A stretch of 64,000 nucleotides of DNA from an uncultured Opitutia bacterium (GTDB lineage Bacteria > Verrucomicrobiota > Verrucomicrobiia > Opitutales > Opitutaceae): NCBI GenBank assembly GCA_903820035.1, contig CAIJFT010000037.1:44741-108740 (forward strand). The letters run 5' to 3'. A model generated the notes under the pieces. It had not been told where the DNA came from. It did no database searches and saw nothing but the letters and a program-made list of their open reading frames with translations. A program made the translations under genes and the position numbers. This document shows, one piece after another, positions 16,491-25,708 of this stretch. Positions within the stretch are counted from its first letter, which is position 1, and each line of letters starts with the position of its first letter.

Positions 16491-18671
16491 ATGGCCGGTT
16501 CGCTTTGCGGGCTGTGGGTGGATGACACCGGCCGCGTCCACACGACGCTGGCGCTGCCTGACGGTGGCCGCATCGATCGGGACGGTTCGCTGCGCCCCTT
16601 TGCCTGGCTCGCGCGGGGGGCGGAACGCGTGGCATTGCCCGCCGGGGTCACGGTGGAGCCGTTGCGCGGCGAAGGTTCGTTTGCGCACTTGGCGCACGCG
16701 GAGGATATGACGGCCTACGATGCGTTCGCGGCCGCGGCCCGCGCGGCCGGCGGGTTCGATGCCATCCGGCCTTTCGAAAACCAGTACCTGCTGCAACAGC
16801 GCGAGCGTCTCTACCGTGAACTGACCTTCCCTCAACTCCGTCGCTGCCAGCTTGACATCGAGGTGGCGTCACCGGCCGGTGGTTTTCCCGACGCCAGCCG
16901 CGCCGAGGATCGGGTGCTCGCGATCGGTTTGCGTAGCGGCGGCAAAAATCAACTTCTGCTCCTGACGGAGCCGACCGACGCGGCGGAAAAGGCGCTTTTG
17001 CAGGAGTTCACGGTTGCCCTGCTCGCGGCGGATCCGGACGTCATCGAAGGTCACAATATCTTCAAGTTCGACCTCGATTACCTGCGCCAGCGTTGCCGGC
17101 GGCACAAGGTGCCGTGCGCGTGGGGGCGCTACGGGCAGAAGGCGGCGTTTCGCAACAGCAAGCTGAAGGTCGCGGAGCGCTGGATCGACTTTACGCGCTG
17201 CGACCTTCCCGGGCGCGCAATCGTCGACACCTACCTGCTCGTGCAGCTGTACGACATCACCACGCGCGAGATGACGGCGTACGGGCTGAAGGATGCGGCC
17301 GTCTACTTCGGCGTCACGGATGAGAGCCATGACCGCACCTATATCCGCGGCGGCGAGATCCAACAGGTGTTCACCGCGGATCGTGCCCGCTTCTGCGCTT
17401 ACCTTGAGGACGACTTGCGCGAGACCGAAGGGCTCGCCGACCAGTTGTTGCCCACGTATTTCGAGCAGGCGCGGACGTTTCCGATTTTGCTGCAGGAAGC
17501 GACGCTGCGCGGCGCGACGGCGAAGATCGATCTCCTCTTCCTCGAAGAGTACTATCATGCGCGGCAGGCGTGTCCGGTGCCGCCGGAGATCCAGCCGTTT
17601 GAGGGCGGCTATACCCGGAGTTTTCAGGAGGGCGTGTTCCGCCACGTCCTGCATTTCGACGTCGCGTCGCTGTATCCGAGCCTCCTCCTGAGCATCAACC
17701 GGAACCCGCGCAACGACACGCTGGGCGTCTTCGTGCCGCTGTTGCGCCGGCTGCGCGAGTACCGGCTGAAGTATAAATTGCTCGCCCGGCAGGCGCCGAC
17801 CGAGGCGGAGCGCGCCGAGGCGCAGGCGCGGCAGACGACGTTCAAGATTCTGATCAATTCCTTCTACGGCTACCTCGGCTTCTCCGGGGCGCGCTTCGGC
17901 GACGGGGAGTTGGCCGCGGAGGTGACGCGGCGCGGGCGTGAGTTGCTGCAGGCGTTGATCGACGAGTTTGCCCGCCACGGCGGCACGATCCTGGAGGCGG
18001 ATACGGACGGTATTTATCTATCCTCGGAGAAGTACTATGCTGATCCCGACGCTTTGCTCGCCCTGGTCGCACCGATTTTGCCGGCAGGCATCGAGCTGGA
18101 GTATGACGGACGCTACACGGCGATGTTCTGCTACAAGGCGAAAAACTATGCCCTCTACGACGGGGCTAAAATCACGCTCCGCGGCAGTGCGCTCCGCTCG
18201 CGTGGGATCGAGCCTTTTCTCAAGCGTCTTTCCGACCAGTTGATCAAGTTTCTCGTCGGCGCCTCGACGGAATCGCCGGTGGTGGCGTGGGAGGAATACC
18301 GGCGGCAGTTGGGCAGTCGGGCGGTGCCGGTGGCGGACCTGGCGAAAAGTGAAACCCTGAGCCAGAGCCCCGAGGCCTACGAGCGGCTGATGGCCGAGGG
18401 CGGCAAGCCGCGCCGGGCGGCCGCCGAGGCGGCGCTGCAACTCTCGCCGCGACCGCGCATGGGGGAGCGGGTGAGTTACTACATCACCGCCCGCCTGAAA
18501 GGCCGCACCAGCGACTGGCAGCGGGCGCGGGCGCTTGCGGCGTACGATCCCGTCGCCGCGCCCTACGACCCGGACTATTATCAGGAGAAGCTCGACGACT
18601 GGCTGGAGCGTTACGGCGGATTTCTCGGCGCCAAGCCGCCGCCGGCGCAGGAGCAGGGGGAGTTGTTCTGA
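16491..18671 (+). CDS. Family B DNA polymerase (Pol II-like)
   Basis: The 726-residue protein is a family B polymerase with an intact 3'-5' exonuclease: Exo I LDIE (D122/E124), Exo II GHNIFKFDLD (about 187-196) and Exo III YLEDD (304-308). Polymerase motifs are complete: motif A DVASLYPS (390-397), motif B KILINSFYG (452-460) and motif C DTDG (504-507). The last five residues, QGELF, resemble the sliding-clamp-binding motif that ends E. coli Pol II. Template-directed synthesis, perhaps in repair or lesion bypass, is inferred. It is a little shorter than Pol II (783). Confidence 0.9.
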   Translation: MAGSLCGLWVDDTGRVHTTLALPDGGRIDRDGSLRPFAWLARGAERVALPAGVTVEPLRGEGSFAHLAHAEDMTAYDAFAAAARAAGGFDAIRPFENQYLLQQRERLYRELTFPQLRRCQLDIEVASPAGGFPDASRAEDRVLAIGLRSGGKNQLLLLTEPTDAAEKALLQEFTVALLAADPDVIEGHNIFKFDLDYLRQRCRRHKVPCAWGRYGQKAAFRNSKLKVAERWIDFTRCDLPGRAIVDTYLLVQLYDITTREMTAYGLKDAAVYFGVTDESHDRTYIRGGEIQQVFTADRARFCAYLEDDLRETEGLADQLLPTYFEQARTFPILLQEATLRGATAKIDLLFLEEYYHARQACPVPPEIQPFEGGYTRSFQEGVFRHVLHFDVASLYPSLLLSINRNPRNDTLGVFVPLLRRLREYRLKYKLLARQAPTEAERAEAQARQTTFKILINSFYGYLGFSGARFGDGELAAEVTRRGRELLQALIDEFARHGGTILEADTDGIYLSSEKYYADPDALLALVAPILPAGIELEYDGRYTAMFCYKAKNYALYDGAKITLRGSALRSRGIEPFLKRLSDQLIKFLVGASTESPVVAWEEYRRQLGSRAVPVADLAKSETLSQSPEAYERLMAEGGKPRRAAAEAALQLSPRPRMGERVSYYITARLKGRTSDWQRARALAAYDPVAAPYDPDYYQEKLDDWLERYGGFLGAKPPPAQEQGELF

Positions 18672-18730
18672 AGCGGGAACGCGCGCCCGGCGGATGAGGC
18701 CGGAGCGCACGGAGTGAACCGGGGCGGCGT

Positions 18731-20665
18731 TTACGCGGCCCGGTCGGTGACCTTCTCGCGCGAGAGCAGGGCGAGCATCGAGTCGAGGAGGCCGTTGCCG
18801 CCCTGGGCGCCGGTGACCGACACGTCGGGGACAATGCGCACGTTTTTTTCCGCGAGCGTCTGGGTCAGCTGCATCAACGTGTAGTTTGGGGCGCCGAGCG
18901 ACCCGACGCCGGCGCGGTAGGCCTCGGCCTTGGCGTTGCCGGTGGCGCGGATGGCCTCGGCCTCGCCCGCGGCGCGGAGCTTGGCGGACTCGGCCTCGCC
19001 GCTCGCGCGCTTGATGGCCGATTGCGCGTGGAGGTCGGCGATGCGCACGCCCTGGTCGGCGTCGACCATCTGCTGCTGGATGTTCGCGAGCGCGGTGGCG
19101 CGCACGAGTTCCTGACGTTGGCGCTGCGCGGCCTCCTGGATTTCGTAGGTCTTCTTTTCCTCCTCGGCGATTTTGCGGTCGGTCTGGGTTTTCATCAGCT
19201 CGACCGGCGGTGTGATGTCGCCGATCAGCGTGTCGATCGCCTGCACATCGTACGCGGCGAGGGCGGTGCGGATGTGCGCGGAGGCCTCGGTTTGCCGCGC
19301 GCTGCGGGCGTTGAGGAAATCGAGCACCGTGTGGTGCTGGGCGGAGTTGCGGAAATAGTTTCCGACGATCGGCTGCAACGCGTGGTCGACGAGGTTTTGC
19401 ATCGAGCCGATGCGCGAGATTACCTTGGGGGCGTCGAGGGCGCCGACGTGGATGATCTGTGCGACGTCGAGGTTGAACGCGAAGCCGTCCTGCGAACGCA
19501 CCGTGATGGAGCTGAGCTTTTCGTCGAAGTGGTGCGCCTCGGTCCGGTTGGCCCAGTTGAGGACGATGTTGGTCGTCGGCACGAGTTCGACCCGCATGAC
19601 GCGCGTGTTGACCGGATGCTTGCCGGGGTAGAGCGGGGCGACCCACACGCCCTTGTGACCGACGTTGACGAGGTCGCCGTGCTTGAATTCGGCGCCGCTC
19701 ACGTCGAGGTGCGCAAGGCCGACAAAGGAGATCACGACGCCGACGGACCCGATCGGGATGTTCAGCATCGGGACCTGTTCCAACTCGGCGAACCACGGGT
19801 TGAGGTTCCACGAGCCGGAGAGCAGGACCTGCTCCTGCAGACCGCGGCGGCCGCCCCCGTCGAGGAAGGCCTGGGCGTTTTGGAAGTTGTCGTGGCCGGG
19901 AATGGCCGGGCCGGCGATCTCGCCCGCCTCGATCGGCCGACCGTCGAGGGTGGTGACGATGCCGACCTGGTCGGGACTGATGTGAGTCAGTTCGAGCGCG
20001 GACGGCGGGATGTTGTGTTCCGCGGCATTGGTGGTGGTGATGACCTCGAAGAGCGCGCGGTTGATCCGGTAGGTGCCGGCGGTGAGCAGGGCGAGTTGCC
20101 GGCCCTTTTCGCCGCCGCCGGTGAGAAAGCCGCGCGCATCCTGAAAATTATTACAGTCGATCACGCGGCCCAGGATGCGGCCCGGCGGGATCGGGGCGCC
20201 GGCGGCGGCGACGACGAGGGCGATCTCGCCCGGGGCGACGTTGACCATCGACGACTTCACGACGCGGAACTGCCAGAACCAGCAGCCGAGGTGGAGGCCG
20301 GGCGGCAGGGTGTCGGCTTGGTAACCGGCCTCGCCGTCGAGCGCGATCAGTTGGCCGGCGGGCAGGGATCGGCGGGCGAATTTCTTGATGACAATGCCGA
20401 CCTGATTTTCGCGGATGAGCACGAGGCCGAGCAGGGCAGGTCCGAAAATCAGGCCGGCGAGGAGCAGCGTGCTGCGTTCGGTCCACCCGTCGGCGAGACC
20501 GAAGGCGGCGAGGGTCAGGGCGAGCGCCGTGCCGCCCAGGGTCAGGCGGATGAGGGCGGTGCGGCGTTGCAGGGCGGCGCCGGCCGTAATGAGGGCACGC
20601 GCAAGGAGTAGCAGGTGTGCGAACAGGTTCGCGACACCGGCCGGGGAGAGGACGGCGGAGGTCAT
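18731..20665 (-). CDS. SPFH (flotillin/band 7) domain membrane protein
   Basis: A 644-residue protein with two N-terminal transmembrane segments (about residues 40-60 and 66-84), an extended SPFH/band 7 region (about 85-480) and a long Ala/Glu-rich coiled coil (about 480-590, with repeated GEAE and AAGEAEAI units) ending in a short C-terminal domain. Flotillin-like proteins organise membrane microdomains and oligomerise through the coiled coil. It is preceded on its own strand by a c-di-AMP riboswitch, so its expression is probably set by c-di-AMP. The ATG at 20665 is about 115 bases after the riboswitch. Confidence 0.88.
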   Translation of the reverse strand: MTSAVLSPAGVANLFAHLLLLARALITAGAALQRRTALIRLTLGGTALALTLAAFGLADGWTERSTLLLAGLIFGPALLGLVLIRENQVGIVIKKFARRSLPAGQLIALDGEAGYQADTLPPGLHLGCWFWQFRVVKSSMVNVAPGEIALVVAAAGAPIPPGRILGRVIDCNNFQDARGFLTGGGEKGRQLALLTAGTYRINRALFEVITTTNAAEHNIPPSALELTHISPDQVGIVTTLDGRPIEAGEIAGPAIPGHDNFQNAQAFLDGGGRRGLQEQVLLSGSWNLNPWFAELEQVPMLNIPIGSVGVVISFVGLAHLDVSGAEFKHGDLVNVGHKGVWVAPLYPGKHPVNTRVMRVELVPTTNIVLNWANRTEAHHFDEKLSSITVRSQDGFAFNLDVAQIIHVGALDAPKVISRIGSMQNLVDHALQPIVGNYFRNSAQHHTVLDFLNARSARQTEASAHIRTALAAYDVQAIDTLIGDITPPVELMKTQTDRKIAEEEKKTYEIQEAAQRQRQELVRATALANIQQQMVDADQGVRIADLHAQSAIKRASGEAESAKLRAAGEAEAIRATGNAKAEAYRAGVGSLGAPNYTLMQLTQTLAEKNVRIVPDVSVTGAQGGNGLLDSMLALLSREKVTDRAA

Positions 20666-20780
20666 GGTGGGTCTCGAAAGCGCCGGCGGTCCGACGGGTA
20701 TTCCCCGGCGGACACGACGGTGCGGTGGCGTGGGAGCGACCGTGGAGACATCCGCGAACGCGGAGCCCTAGGGGATCACC

Positions 20781-20951
20781 CTTCCAGATGCCGACGAGGT
20801 TAGCTGACGGGCTTGGTCCCAGGAAGTGACCTTGGCCGCGGTTACCCGCGGCCGTGCGCCCCATCCACCGTGCCAATGTGCACCGTGGAAAGTGGTTCCC
20901 CCGTGCCGGCCACCGAGGAAACGGTGGCGGCTTAGGCGTGCGAATCCAAAG
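20781..20951 (-). promoter_or_regulatory. c-di-AMP riboswitch (ydaO/yuaA)
   Basis: Read on the minus strand, the segment contains the conserved ydaO blocks in order: CGCCTAAGCCGCCACCG, then CGGGGGAACC (20895-20904 on the plus strand), GGGTAACC, and the diagnostic 3' end CCCGTCAGCTAACCTCGTC. CTTTGGAT at the 5' end pairs with ATCTGGAAG at the 3' end to close P1. Such riboswitches bind cyclic di-AMP and usually turn genes off, often those for potassium or osmolyte transport and cell wall enzymes. The downstream gene here encodes an SPFH protein, about 115 bases further on. Confidence 0.87.
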
Positions 20952-21065
20952 AACGCGGCGGAGCGTGCGCGGCGCGGGCGGCCGTTCAAGGTTTCGCACT
21001 ACGTAGTCCGCGTAACCATTTCATTGCGAACTCGCGCCGCGCGAGAAATCCCCCCATGGTGTGTC

Positions 21066-22865
21066 ATGGAAAAACGCCCGTTCGATCAACTCGGCCTGTC
21101 TGCCGACCTCCTCAAGGCCGTCGCGAAGATGGGCTTTGAAGAGGCATCACCCATTCAAACGGCGGTCATTCCCACGATTCTAGCCGGGCGCGACGTCGTC
21201 GGCCAGTCGTCCACCGGCTCGGGCAAGACGGCGGCCTTCGCGATCCCCGCGATCGAGCGCGTCGACCCGAAAATCCGCGCCGTGCAGGTACTGATTCTGT
21301 GCCCGACGCGTGAACTGGCCGTGCAGGTGGCGGAGGAGGCGGGCAAGCTCGCGCTCTTTAAGCGCGGCGTGATGGGCGTGCCGATCTACGGTGGTCAGAG
21401 TTATGAACGGCAGTTCCGGGCACTGGCCGCGGGCTCGCAGGTGGTGATCGGGACGCCGGGGCGCGTAATGGACCACATGGAGCGTGGCACGTTGAAACTC
21501 GACCAACTCAAGCTCGTGATCCTCGACGAGACGGACCGCATGCTGGACATGGGCTTCCGCGATGACATCGAGCATATCCTGAAGGCGGTGCCGGCGACGC
21601 GGCAGTTGCTGTTCTTCTCGGCGACGATCCCGCGCGCGATTCAGGACCTGATCAGCCGCTACTCCAAGGATCCGGCCTGGATCAAAATCGAGTCGGTTGC
21701 GCAAAATGCCCCGCAGGTCGAGCAGACCTACTTCGAGGTCGACCGCCGTTCGAAAATCGAGGCGCTCACGCGATTGATCGACGTGAATGATTTCCGCTAC
21801 GGGATCATTTTCTGCAGCACCAAGATCATGGTCGACGACCTCGACGAGCACCTGCACTCGCGCGGCTACATGACCGACCGGCTGCATGGCGACATCTCCC
21901 AGACCCAACGCGACCGCGTGATGGGGAAGTTTCGCGAGCGGAAATTCGAGTTTCTCGTGGCCACGGATGTCGCGGCGCGCGGTCTGGACGTCGATGATCT
22001 CGAGGTGGTGTTTAACTTCGACCTGCCGAACGACGCCGAGGATTACACCCACCGGATCGGCCGCACCGGCCGGGCGGGGCGCAAGGGCCAAGCCTTCACG
22101 TTCGTGTCGGGCCAGGAAATCTACAAGTTGCAGAGCATGGTGCGCTGGGCGCGGCTCGACATCCGGCGCGGCAAGGTGCCCTCGCTCGATGAGGTCGAAG
22201 AGGCGCGGACCAGCGTCTTTTTTGAGAAAATCCGGTCCACCCTCGAGGCGAAGACCTTCAAGCCGCACGATCGCATGATCGACCGGCTGCTCGACCAGGG
22301 CTATGCGAGCACGGACATCTGTTCGGCCCTGATCCACATGCTGCAGGGTTCGGGTGGCGGCGCTCCGAGCGGTGCGGGCAAGTCGGCACCGGCTTCGGCG
22401 CCGACGTCGTTCAACCCGCCGGGTGCGGCGCAGCACAAGCCGGCGCCCGCGTGGGCCAAGGCGGCCGTGACCAAGGCGCAGACCCAGGCGCCGGCGGCGG
22501 AGGCTGGCGTGACCGACCAAGGCGCGCCCCCGGTGGCCGACGACGGCGGCGACGACGAGGATTTTCCAAGCGGTAAGAAATCCAAGTATGAGCGGCCCGC
22601 GCGCACCGGCCGCGAGCCGGGCATGGTGCCGATCTTTATCAATGTCGGCCGCAAGCAGCTGATCACGCCCGCCGATGTGGTGGGCAAAATCGCGGGTGTG
22701 ACCCGGCTGCCGGCGACCATTGTCGGGGCGATCGACATCCATCAGCGCCACACGCTGGCCGACGTGGCCGAGGAGCACGTGGGCACCGTGCTCGCGAAAC
22801 TCACGGGTATTCGCATCAAGGGGGTGGAGGTGGCCCCGACGTTGGCGCAGGCGGAGACGCCGTAG
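21066..22865 (+). CDS. DEAD-box RNA helicase with DbpA-like RNA-binding domain
   Basis: The 599-residue protein unwinds RNA using ATP. Visible motifs are the Q motif, Walker A STGSGKT, PTRELAVQ, TPGR, a DETD form of the DEAD box, SAT, TDVAARGLD and HRIGRTGRAG. An Ala/Pro-rich linker (about residues 420-515) joins a C-terminal DbpA-type RNA-binding domain (about 520-590, starting MVPIFINVGRK), which in relatives targets 23S rRNA. A role in ribosome assembly or cold adaptation is likely. The upstream frame to 20826 overlaps the riboswitch on the other strand; the ATG at 21066 fits the family. Confidence 0.92.
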   Translation: MEKRPFDQLGLSADLLKAVAKMGFEEASPIQTAVIPTILAGRDVVGQSSTGSGKTAAFAIPAIERVDPKIRAVQVLILCPTRELAVQVAEEAGKLALFKRGVMGVPIYGGQSYERQFRALAAGSQVVIGTPGRVMDHMERGTLKLDQLKLVILDETDRMLDMGFRDDIEHILKAVPATRQLLFFSATIPRAIQDLISRYSKDPAWIKIESVAQNAPQVEQTYFEVDRRSKIEALTRLIDVNDFRYGIIFCSTKIMVDDLDEHLHSRGYMTDRLHGDISQTQRDRVMGKFRERKFEFLVATDVAARGLDVDDLEVVFNFDLPNDAEDYTHRIGRTGRAGRKGQAFTFVSGQEIYKLQSMVRWARLDIRRGKVPSLDEVEEARTSVFFEKIRSTLEAKTFKPHDRMIDRLLDQGYASTDICSALIHMLQGSGGGAPSGAGKSAPASAPTSFNPPGAAQHKPAPAWAKAAVTKAQTQAPAAEAGVTDQGAPPVADDGGDDEDFPSGKKSKYERPARTGREPGMVPIFINVGRKQLITPADVVGKIAGVTRLPATIVGAIDIHQRHTLADVAEEHVGTVLAKLTGIRIKGVEVAPTLAQAETP

Positions 22866-23065
22866 TCGCCGACGACTCACGCCAAGGTGCGGCCCGAGGT
22901 TCCCGGCGGGCCAAGTCGGCCGGGAATTCCCAGCGATCAAACCGGAGGAGGACATCGGGTCCCGTCGACTAGGACGGGGCCCGCCGGGGTCCTCGCACTT
23001 CAGCATTGAGGCCCCTGCGCAGCGGACATTGGCTCGTGGCTCCCACCCCGCGCGTCCTCCCGACG

Positions 23066-25603
23066 ATGAACATACCCCGTTTTCTGCTGCTCGTCGGCTG
23101 GCTTGCCACGCCCGTGTTCGGTGCCCCGCCGGTGCCGGGTCAAGCCGGCGCCAGCGTTGAGTTCAACCGCGACGTGCGGCCGATCCTGGCGGACAAGTGC
23201 TTTCATTGCCACGGCCCGGATGCGTCGCACCGCAAGGGTAAATTGCGTCTCGACGACCGCGACGCGGCGTTGGCGCGCGAGGCCTTCGTGCCAGGTCGGG
23301 TCGACCAAAGCGAGTTGGTCCAACGGATTCGTAGTCGCGATCCCGAGGAGGTCATGCCGCCGCCCGACGAGCACAAGGCGCTCACCGAGTCTGAAAAGGT
23401 GATGCTGGAGCGTTGGCTCGAGCAGGGCGCAACCTACCAACGCCACTGGGCTTACGAGCCGCCGGTGCGTCCCGCGATTCCGGCCGGGGTGGATGGGATT
23501 GATTTTCTCGTGGGCCAACGGCTCGCTGCGATCGGGCTCCAGCCGGCGCGCGAGGCCGACCGGCGGACCCTGATTCGCCGCCTGCACGCCGACCTGGTCG
23601 GACTGCCGCCGACGCCGGCCGAAGTTGACGCGTTTGCCTTTGATACCGCGCCCGGCGCATATGAACGGCTCGTCGATCGGCTGCTTGCGAACCCGCACTA
23701 CGGCGAGCGCATGGCGGTCGGCTGGCTCGACGTCGTGCGCTACGCCGACACCATCGGTTATCACAGCGACAACCCGCGCAACGTCTGGCCGTACCGCGAC
23801 TGGGTGATCCGGAGCTTTAACGAGAATAAACGCTTCGACCGCTTCACGCTGGAGCAGATCGCCGGCGACCTGCTGCCCGATGCGAATCGCGAGTCGCGGA
23901 TCGGCTCCGCGTTTAACCGGCTGCTCCTCTCCACCGAAGAAGGCGGCGCCCAGGCCAAGGACTACGAGGCCCGCATGCTCACCGACCGGGTCCGTGCGCT
24001 CGGCACGGCCTGGCTGGGGCAGACAACCGGCTGTGCGCAGTGTCACGACCATAAGTTCGATCCGTTCAGTGCGCGGGATTTTTATGCGTTGGGCGCCTTT
24101 TTCGCCGACGTAAAGGAACTGTCCGTGGGCCGCCGCGAGGACGGCATGCTGGTCCTCGATCAGGCGCAGGAGGCGAAATTAAGCGAACTGAACGCGGCGG
24201 TGGCCCGCGCCAAACAAGCGTTGGTCGCGGTCGCGCCGGCGCTGGCCGTCGCGCAGGCGGCTTGGGAAACAGCGTTTGCAGCGGGCGGGGCGCCACTCGC
24301 CGAGTTGCGGCCCGGAGCCAAGGCGCCGGTGGCCGACGTTCGGGTGGCCCGACAAGTCGCCGCCACGTTGCAAAAAGCGCCCGCCGCCCGCACGGGGAAG
24401 GAGGTCCAGATGCTGCGCGATTATTATCAGGCCAAGGTCGGCACCCTTCATGGCGCGGAGCGCGACGCGCTGGCCACGGCGGAGCGGGCGCGCAAAGCGT
24501 ACCTGGAAGACTTGCCCAAGTGCCTTGTGACCGAGTCGGCCAAGGACCGTCGCGTCGTCCGCCTGCTCCCGCGCGGCAATTGGATGGACGAATCGGGTGA
24601 CGTCCTACGTCCGGCGCTGCCGCACTACCTGCCGCAACCGCCGTCCGCAGGTCGGGGGCTCAATCGCCTCGATCTGGCCCGATGGTTGGTGTCCCGGGAG
24701 AATCCGCTCACGGCCCGTACGGTGGTCAACCGCTGGTGGGGGCATTTTTTTGGCACGCCCCTGAGCCGCAACCCCGCCGACCTCGGCACGCAGGGGGAAA
24801 TGCCCCGGCACCTCGCGCTGCTGGATTGGTTGGCGTGCGCGTTCATGGATTCGGGCTGGGACGTGAAGCAACTCGTCCGCACCTTCGTGACCAGCGCGAC
24901 GTACCGGCAAAGTTCGGACGCTACGCCGGCGCAACTCGCGGCTGATCCCGACAACCGCGAGCACGCGCGCCAGAGCCGGTTCCGGGTCGAGGCCGAACTC
25001 GTCCGTGACCAGGCCCTCGCGGTGGCGGGCTTGTTGTCACCCCGGGTGGGTGGGCCGAGCGTGAAGCCGTATCAACCGGACCGTTACTGGGAGAATCTTA
25101 ACTTTCCGCCGCGCGACTACGCGGCCGACCGCGGGGAAGAACAGTATCGCCGCGGGCTGTACGTTTGGTGGCAGCGCACCTTTTTGCATCCCAGCCTGCT
25201 CGCCTTCGATGCTCCGTCGCGCGAGGAATGTGTCGCCGACCGCGGTCGATCGAATCTCCCGCAACAGGCGCTCGTGCTGCTCAACGACCCGACCTACGTC
25301 GAGGCGGCGCGGTCGTTCGCGGCCCGCATCCTGACCGAGGGCGGTTCGGCGGTGGAGCCACGTTTGCGCTGGGCGTGGGCGCGCGCGTTGCAACGGCTGC
25401 CGCGGGCGGACGAGACGGCGTTGATCCAGCCGCTGCTCGAAGCGCACCTCGCCGCCTACCGGGCTGATCCGGCCGCGGCCGCGGCCCTGGTGGCCACGGG
25501 CGAAGCGGCGCGGCCGGAAAAAATCGATCCGGCCGAACTCGCCGCCTGGACCCACGTCGCGCGCGTGTTGCTGAACCTCCACGAATTCATCACCCGTTCC
25601 TAA
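23066..25603 (+). CDS. DUF1549/DUF1553 protein with cytochrome c domain
   Basis: The 845-residue exported protein has a signal peptide (residues 1-19), a planctomycete-type cytochrome c domain with CFHCH (45-49), a DUF1549 domain (from about 140) with a second CAQCH (323-327) and a C-terminal DUF1553 domain. A coiled-coil, Ala-rich stretch lies around residues 350-470. The family is common in Planctomycetes and Verrucomicrobiota and is always seen with DUF1501 partners, as here; the pair's substrate is unknown but is often tied to polysaccharide use. The ATG at 23066 precedes the signal peptide. Confidence 0.9.
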   Translation: MNIPRFLLLVGWLATPVFGAPPVPGQAGASVEFNRDVRPILADKCFHCHGPDASHRKGKLRLDDRDAALAREAFVPGRVDQSELVQRIRSRDPEEVMPPPDEHKALTESEKVMLERWLEQGATYQRHWAYEPPVRPAIPAGVDGIDFLVGQRLAAIGLQPAREADRRTLIRRLHADLVGLPPTPAEVDAFAFDTAPGAYERLVDRLLANPHYGERMAVGWLDVVRYADTIGYHSDNPRNVWPYRDWVIRSFNENKRFDRFTLEQIAGDLLPDANRESRIGSAFNRLLLSTEEGGAQAKDYEARMLTDRVRALGTAWLGQTTGCAQCHDHKFDPFSARDFYALGAFFADVKELSVGRREDGMLVLDQAQEAKLSELNAAVARAKQALVAVAPALAVAQAAWETAFAAGGAPLAELRPGAKAPVADVRVARQVAATLQKAPAARTGKEVQMLRDYYQAKVGTLHGAERDALATAERARKAYLEDLPKCLVTESAKDRRVVRLLPRGNWMDESGDVLRPALPHYLPQPPSAGRGLNRLDLARWLVSRENPLTARTVVNRWWGHFFGTPLSRNPADLGTQGEMPRHLALLDWLACAFMDSGWDVKQLVRTFVTSATYRQSSDATPAQLAADPDNREHARQSRFRVEAELVRDQALAVAGLLSPRVGGPSVKPYQPDRYWENLNFPPRDYAADRGEEQYRRGLYVWWQRTFLHPSLLAFDAPSREECVADRGRSNLPQQALVLLNDPTYVEAARSFAARILTEGGSAVEPRLRWAWARALQRLPRADETALIQPLLEAHLAAYRADPAAAAALVATGEAARPEKIDPAELAAWTHVARVLLNLHEFITRS

Positions 25604-25708
25604 TGCTCGCTATCGTTGGTCCGGTTCGTTCCGCCGGTGTCGGTCAGCACGCTGGCCGACTGCGGGGCACCCCGCCTCCGGGCCGAGTAGACGTTTGATC
25701 TTCCGCCC

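Noticed and set aside
18018..20611. Long open frames overlapping the polymerase and SPFH genes
   Set aside because: Both real genes have clear motifs; the other frames are compositional shadows.
20826..21065. Upstream extension of the DEAD-box helicase
   Set aside because: It overlaps the riboswitch on the other strand and lacks family similarity; the ATG at 21066 fits.
22900..22926. TTCCCGGC/GCCGGGAA hairpin after the helicase gene as a terminator
   Set aside because: No T-tract follows the stem, so termination is not supported.
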